Origin: an uncultured Eubacteriales bacterium
GTDB taxonomy: Bacteria > Bacillota > Clostridia > Christensenellales > Aristaeellaceae
DNA length: 64,000 nt
Reading direction: 5' to 3'
NCBI GenBank assembly: GCA_902774025.1
Contig: CACYGY010000001.1
Location: 1 to 64,000, forward strand
The notes below the pieces were generated by a model that had not been told where the DNA came from, made no database searches, and saw only the letters and a program-made list of their open reading frames with translations. The translations under genes were made by a program, and so were the position numbers. Position 1 is the stretch's first letter. Every line of letters starts with the position of its first letter. Positions 61,178 through 64,000 of the stretch are shown one piece after another.

Positions 61178-62053
61178 ATGGGTCTGTTTGACGGCCTGAA
61201 GGCTTCCAAAGCCTATAAACTTCAGTCTCAGGGGGACTATGAAGGCGCCAGGAAACTGTATGAGGAATCCATACAGTCCGGTATGAACAGCCCCCGGTTT
61301 CTCGTTGCCTATTCGATTCTTCTTCTGCGCTCCAGGGATTTCGAAAGAGCCCGGGAAATCCTCCGCAAGGCCGAAAAGGCCCCCGGCGTGACGCCGGACC
61401 AGAAGACGCAGATCTTTGTCAACTATGCCGTGTGCACATTCTGCATGGGAGAGATTGACAAGGGCATCCGGCTGCTGGAAAAGCAGCACATGCATCAGCC
61501 CAGCGGGCTGACGTACCAGACCCTGGGCTGTCTGTACGTGGAAAAGTACGCCCGGGGCAACGAGCCGGATTTCGATCAGCAGGACCGGGAAGCCATGGCG
61601 GCCTACGAAAAGGCCCTCTCGGAATGGAAGGCCGCACAGGCCCTCGCTGGAGAGGCCCTTCCTGAAGGCGCGGCGTCTCCCGCCCCCGAAGCTCCCGCCA
61701 GGCCTGAGGACGCCCGGACCGCCTGGCAGAAGGGCATTGAGAAGGTACAGAAATTCATTGAGGCCTCCCTGGAGTATGATGAGGAGGATTCCATCTGTCT
61801 GGACAATATGGGCCAGTTCCAGTACCGGGTCATGGGTGACCGGGAAAAGGCGGTTCCCTATTTCAAAAAAGCCCTGCAGCTCAAGCCTGAGCAGATTGAT
61901 ACCCTGTATTTTCTGGCTCAGTTTGACATCCAGGACGGGAAGACAGCGGAAGCCCGGGAAAAACTGGAGACGGCTGCCAGAGGCCGTTTCTCTCCCATGA
62001 ACTTCGCGGATAAGGAGAAAGTGGAGGCCGCTCTGGCCTCCCTGAAATCATAA
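61178..62053 (+). CDS. Tetratricopeptide repeat protein
   Basis: Cytoplasmic 291-residue protein of tandem TPR helices (for example GDYEGARKLYEESIQSG, RDFERAREILRKAEKA and DREKAVPYFKKALQLKP). An Ala/Pro-rich spacer (about 157-180) separates two TPR groups. There is no signal peptide or membrane segment. It probably acts as a protein-binding scaffold. It is directly behind mrfB and 16 bases before lepB. Function unknown. Confidence 0.85.
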   Translation: MGLFDGLKASKAYKLQSQGDYEGARKLYEESIQSGMNSPRFLVAYSILLLRSRDFERAREILRKAEKAPGVTPDQKTQIFVNYAVCTFCMGEIDKGIRLLEKQHMHQPSGLTYQTLGCLYVEKYARGNEPDFDQQDREAMAAYEKALSEWKAAQALAGEALPEGAASPAPEAPARPEDARTAWQKGIEKVQKFIEASLEYDEEDSICLDNMGQFQYRVMGDREKAVPYFKKALQLKPEQIDTLYFLAQFDIQDGKTAEAREKLETAARGRFSPMNFADKEKVEAALASLKS

Positions 62054-62069
62054 GAGAGGAAATACAGTC

Positions 62070-62756
62070 ATGGAAAAGAATGAGACATCTGCCCCTGAGG
62101 TAACCGGCGCCGCCGGGAATGCCCCTCAGGACCTCCCCGAGGAGGAGAAGAAAAAGAAGGGAAAAAAGGACAGGCCGAAGAAGAGCCTCGGCCAGGAAAT
62201 TATGAGCTGGGTTTTCACGCTTCTCGGTGCCGTGGCCATTGCGCTCCTGATCAGGACTTTCATCTTTGAGCCCGTGATGGTGGACGGACAGTCCATGATG
62301 GACACCCTGAAGGACAGGGAAGTCATGTTCGTCACCAAGATGGAATATTCCTCCACCTGGATTTTCGGAAACAGGCTGACCTTCTTCGGGAACCCCAAAC
62401 GCTTTGATGTGGTCATCTGCCGCTATCCCGGCCGCGGCAATACCAATTTTGTCAAGCGTGTCGTGGGTCTGCCGGGCGATACGGTGGAACTCCGGGAGGG
62501 CTATCTGTACGTCAACGGTGAAAAGTATGACGAGCCCTACATCAGTGATGAATACCGCACCGGCATGGGCCGGACCTTCGGCCCCTACACGGTGCCCGAC
62601 GGCATGTATTTCGTCATGGGCGATCACCGGAACAATTCCAACGACTCCCGGAGCATCGGGCCCATCTCAAGGGATATGATCATGGGCCATGTGGTATACG
62701 TTTTCTGGCCGCTGAATCAGTGGCGGGGCGTGCCCAACGGCCTGGATGTCAAATAG
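62070..62756 (+). CDS. lepB: Signal peptidase I
   Basis: Membrane serine protease that removes signal peptides, 228 residues. A lysine-rich cytoplasmic N-terminus (about 25-42) precedes one membrane helix (about 45-63). The Ser-Lys dyad is in VDGQSMMDTL (Ser) and NFVKRVVGLPGD (Lys). The GDHRNNSNDSR motif is present. It should process the non-lipidated binding proteins and VanW proteins of this window. A terminator shared with the convergent gene follows. Confidence 0.95.
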   Translation: MEKNETSAPEVTGAAGNAPQDLPEEEKKKKGKKDRPKKSLGQEIMSWVFTLLGAVAIALLIRTFIFEPVMVDGQSMMDTLKDREVMFVTKMEYSSTWIFGNRLTFFGNPKRFDVVICRYPGRGNTNFVKRVVGLPGDTVELREGYLYVNGEKYDEPYISDEYRTGMGRTFGPYTVPDGMYFVMGDHRNNSNDSRSIGPISRDMIMGHVVYVFWPLNQWRGVPNGLDVK

Positions 62757-62766
62757 GAAACCTGAA

Positions 62767-62800
62767 AGCGCCCCGGAAGGTCATCACCTTCCGGGGCGCT
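62767..62800. terminator. Bidirectional terminator between lepB and the DUF2007 gene
   Basis: A 15-bp perfect stem (62767-62781 with 62786-62800) with a 4-base loop is followed by GTTTTG on the plus side and TTTC on the minus side. Confidence 0.88.
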
Positions 62801-62809
62801 GTTTTGCGT

Positions 62810-63100
62810 TTACACTTCTCCCAGGACTTCCATGGCCCGCTCATAATCCGAGAAGCGGATCTCGATCCTGTAGGTCTGTCCGGGCATGTCCGCCAGGACG
62901 CCCAGGCCCTGATCGGCCCGGATCACGCAGGGAATGGTCTCCTGCTTCAGCAGGTCCTCCAGCAGATCCGCCCGGATCCGGGGCTGGCGTGTGAGTACAC
63001 AGATGTCGTCCTTTTCAGCTTCCTTCAGGCGCAGGCTGTTCCCGCACCGGGGGCATGGTCCCTCCTGCATCAGGGTCCTGCACTTCTCACAGATCAGCAT
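62810..63100 (-). CDS. Zinc-ribbon DUF2007-type protein
   Basis: A 96-residue protein with an N-terminal zinc ribbon (CEKC, then CPRC 11 residues on) and a DUF2007-like domain. The latter is recognised by VLTRQPRIRADLLEDLLKQETIPCVIRAD and the final IRFSDYERAMEVL. DUF2007 is described as a putative signal-transducing domain without known ligand. It lies 33 bases behind the VanW gene and is probably co-transcribed. Confidence 0.75.
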   Translation of the reverse strand: MLICEKCRTLMQEGPCPRCGNSLRLKEAEKDDICVLTRQPRIRADLLEDLLKQETIPCVIRADQGLGVLADMPGQTYRIEIRFSDYERAMEVLGEV

Positions 63101-63133
63101 GCCTGTACCTCCTCCCGCGTTTCCGCTGTTCCC

Positions 63134-64000
63134 TCAGTTGTATTCCACAGTCTCCTGATACGCCTTGTAGGTGGACGTACACAGGAGCTCCCTGCGGATC
63201 TCCGTCCCGTTCCGGTACCATACCTGGTAGGTTTCCACCTCGTATCCCTTTCGCGCCTTCACGGTGGTCCTGCGGCTTCCCGCCGGCAGGCGCTCATTGC
63301 GGATTTCCTGAACGCCGGAGGGCGCTTCCAGGGTTTTCACCACCCGGCTCTCCAGGTCAATGGTGACCCCGTCTCCGAGACTCATGCCGTAGATTTCCAC
63401 GCTCACCCTGTTCTTCGCGTAACCGGCTACAATATAGACGGGCCAGTCCGTATTGTTCCGGAACTGGAAATCCAGTCCCGGCCAGTCCACCGTGGCGTCC
63501 ATGCCTTTCTCCACATAGCTGGAAGGCCAGGCGTGGGGAGAGCGGGCGACAATCTCCAGATTGGCCCTGGCCACGGCATTGAAGAGGGTGGAACTGGTCT
63601 GGCATACACCCCCGCCGATCTCAGGCTGGGACTGTCCTCCGGAAATGGCATTGGCCTCCTTGTAGCCCTTTTCCGCGGTCCGCTCACCGGTGGCCAGGTT
63701 AAAGGAGAAAAGCTCGCCGGGGCCCACCATCAGCCCGTTGATGGCCTGGGCGGACAGCTCCACGTTGATGTTGCGGTTCTTGTTGCTGGTGGTATTGGTG
63801 CTGTAGGAGGAAATCTTATGAAAGGCGTTCATGAGTTCCGCCTTGGTCATGGGAGCGATGATCTCCTCCGTGCGCATCTCCACCGTGCCGTGACCGTCCC
63901 CGTTTTCCAGCACCTCCCGGACACGGCGGAACAGCTCATCCCCGGAAAGAGCCATGCCGGGCCTGTCCTCGGAAAAGGTAAAACTGCGGGTGCCCAGATC
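63134..64000 (-). CDS. VanW-family protein, C-terminal part (runs off the window)
   Basis: Partial gene, open to the window edge, with 289 codons visible. The VanW signature GGGVCQTSSTLFNAVARANL is followed by RSPHAWPSSYVEKGMDATVDW. A C-terminal G5-like or beta segment (SGVQEIRNERLPAGSRRTTVKARKG split over strands) completes it. The N-terminal part visible (MTKAELMNAFHKISSYST) fits the peptidoglycan-binding-like region seen before VanW in YoaR-type proteins. Probably exported; the signal peptide would lie outside. A second VanW gene of different layout is at 19702-20853. Confidence 0.85.
   Translation of the reverse strand, partial: DLGTRSFTFSEDRPGMALSGDELFRRVREVLENGDGHGTVEMRTEEIIAPMTKAELMNAFHKISSYSTNTTSNKNRNINVELSAQAINGLMVGPGELFSFNLATGERTAEKGYKEANAISGGQSQPEIGGGVCQTSSTLFNAVARANLEIVARSPHAWPSSYVEKGMDATVDWPGLDFQFRNNTDWPVYIVAGYAKNRVSVEIYGMSLGDGVTIDLESRVVKTLEAPSGVQEIRNERLPAGSRRTTVKARKGYEVETYQVWYRNGTEIRRELLCTSTYKAYQETVEYN

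Overview
The window looks like chromosomal DNA of a GC-rich member of the Bacillota, most likely an uncultured gut or rumen Clostridia. The evidence is a T-box riboswitch in front of serS, an RplGB/YbxF-type L7Ae protein in the str operon, MrfA/MrfB repair proteins, VanW-domain proteins, LplABC/YtcP-type sugar transporters, NrdR, strong AAGGAGG ribosome-binding sites and sigma-A promoters (TTGACA-17-TATAAT type). A finer placement (for example a Christensenellales-like group) is only a guess. I found no rRNA, tRNA, CRISPR array, prophage or insertion sequence.

Left end (1-20.9 kb, housekeeping). The str operon (rplGB-like, rpsL, rpsG, fusA, tuf) runs on the minus strand from its own promoter and leaves the window inside tuf. 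A secreted ComEC-like metallo-beta-lactamase-fold protein lies just upstream on the same strand, and rpoB-rpoC point the other way. The usual collinear order rpoB-rpoC-rplGB-rpsL-rpsG-fusA-tuf is therefore inverted at the rpoC/rplGB joint. Then come a shikimate kinase-like gene, a type IIA topoisomerase pair whose A subunit has a full GyrA box, a DUF4097-like protein, ybaB-recR without dnaX, and an SH3/VanW exported protein.

Middle (20.9-43.7 kb, uptake and catabolism). After galM there is a ten-gene minus-strand operon: PatB-type C-S lyase/aminotransferase, FCD-type GntR regulator, oligopeptide ABC transporter (SBP, two permeases, two ATPases), TldD, TldE/PmbA and an ornithine-cyclodeaminase-family enzyme. 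It reads as an import-and-dismantle pathway for peptides, possibly modified ones, and is the most novel-looking system here. Next is a carbohydrate locus: araC, a sugar-phosphate isomerase-like gene and a Gfo/Idh/MocA oxidoreductase on one strand, and divergently an SBP, two LplB/LplC permeases, a GH88 unsaturated glucuronyl hydrolase and a GH2 enzyme. Two AraC-like direct repeats lie in the divergent promoter region.

Right end (43.7-64 kb, mixed). This holds an IlvD/Edd-family dehydratase, a vWA protein with a degenerate macro-domain protein, a remnant ribbon-helix-helix gene beside an 18-bp inverted repeat, nrdR behind a xylulokinase, and a sugar kinase-nucleotidyltransferase-glycosyltransferase-flavoprotein operon. 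It ends with a HerA-like ATPase with an unusual repeat tail, T-box-controlled serS, mrfA-mrfB, a TPR protein, signal peptidase I, a zinc-ribbon DUF2007 protein and a second VanW protein cut by the window edge. Most transcription units end in clear hairpin terminators, several shared by convergent genes.
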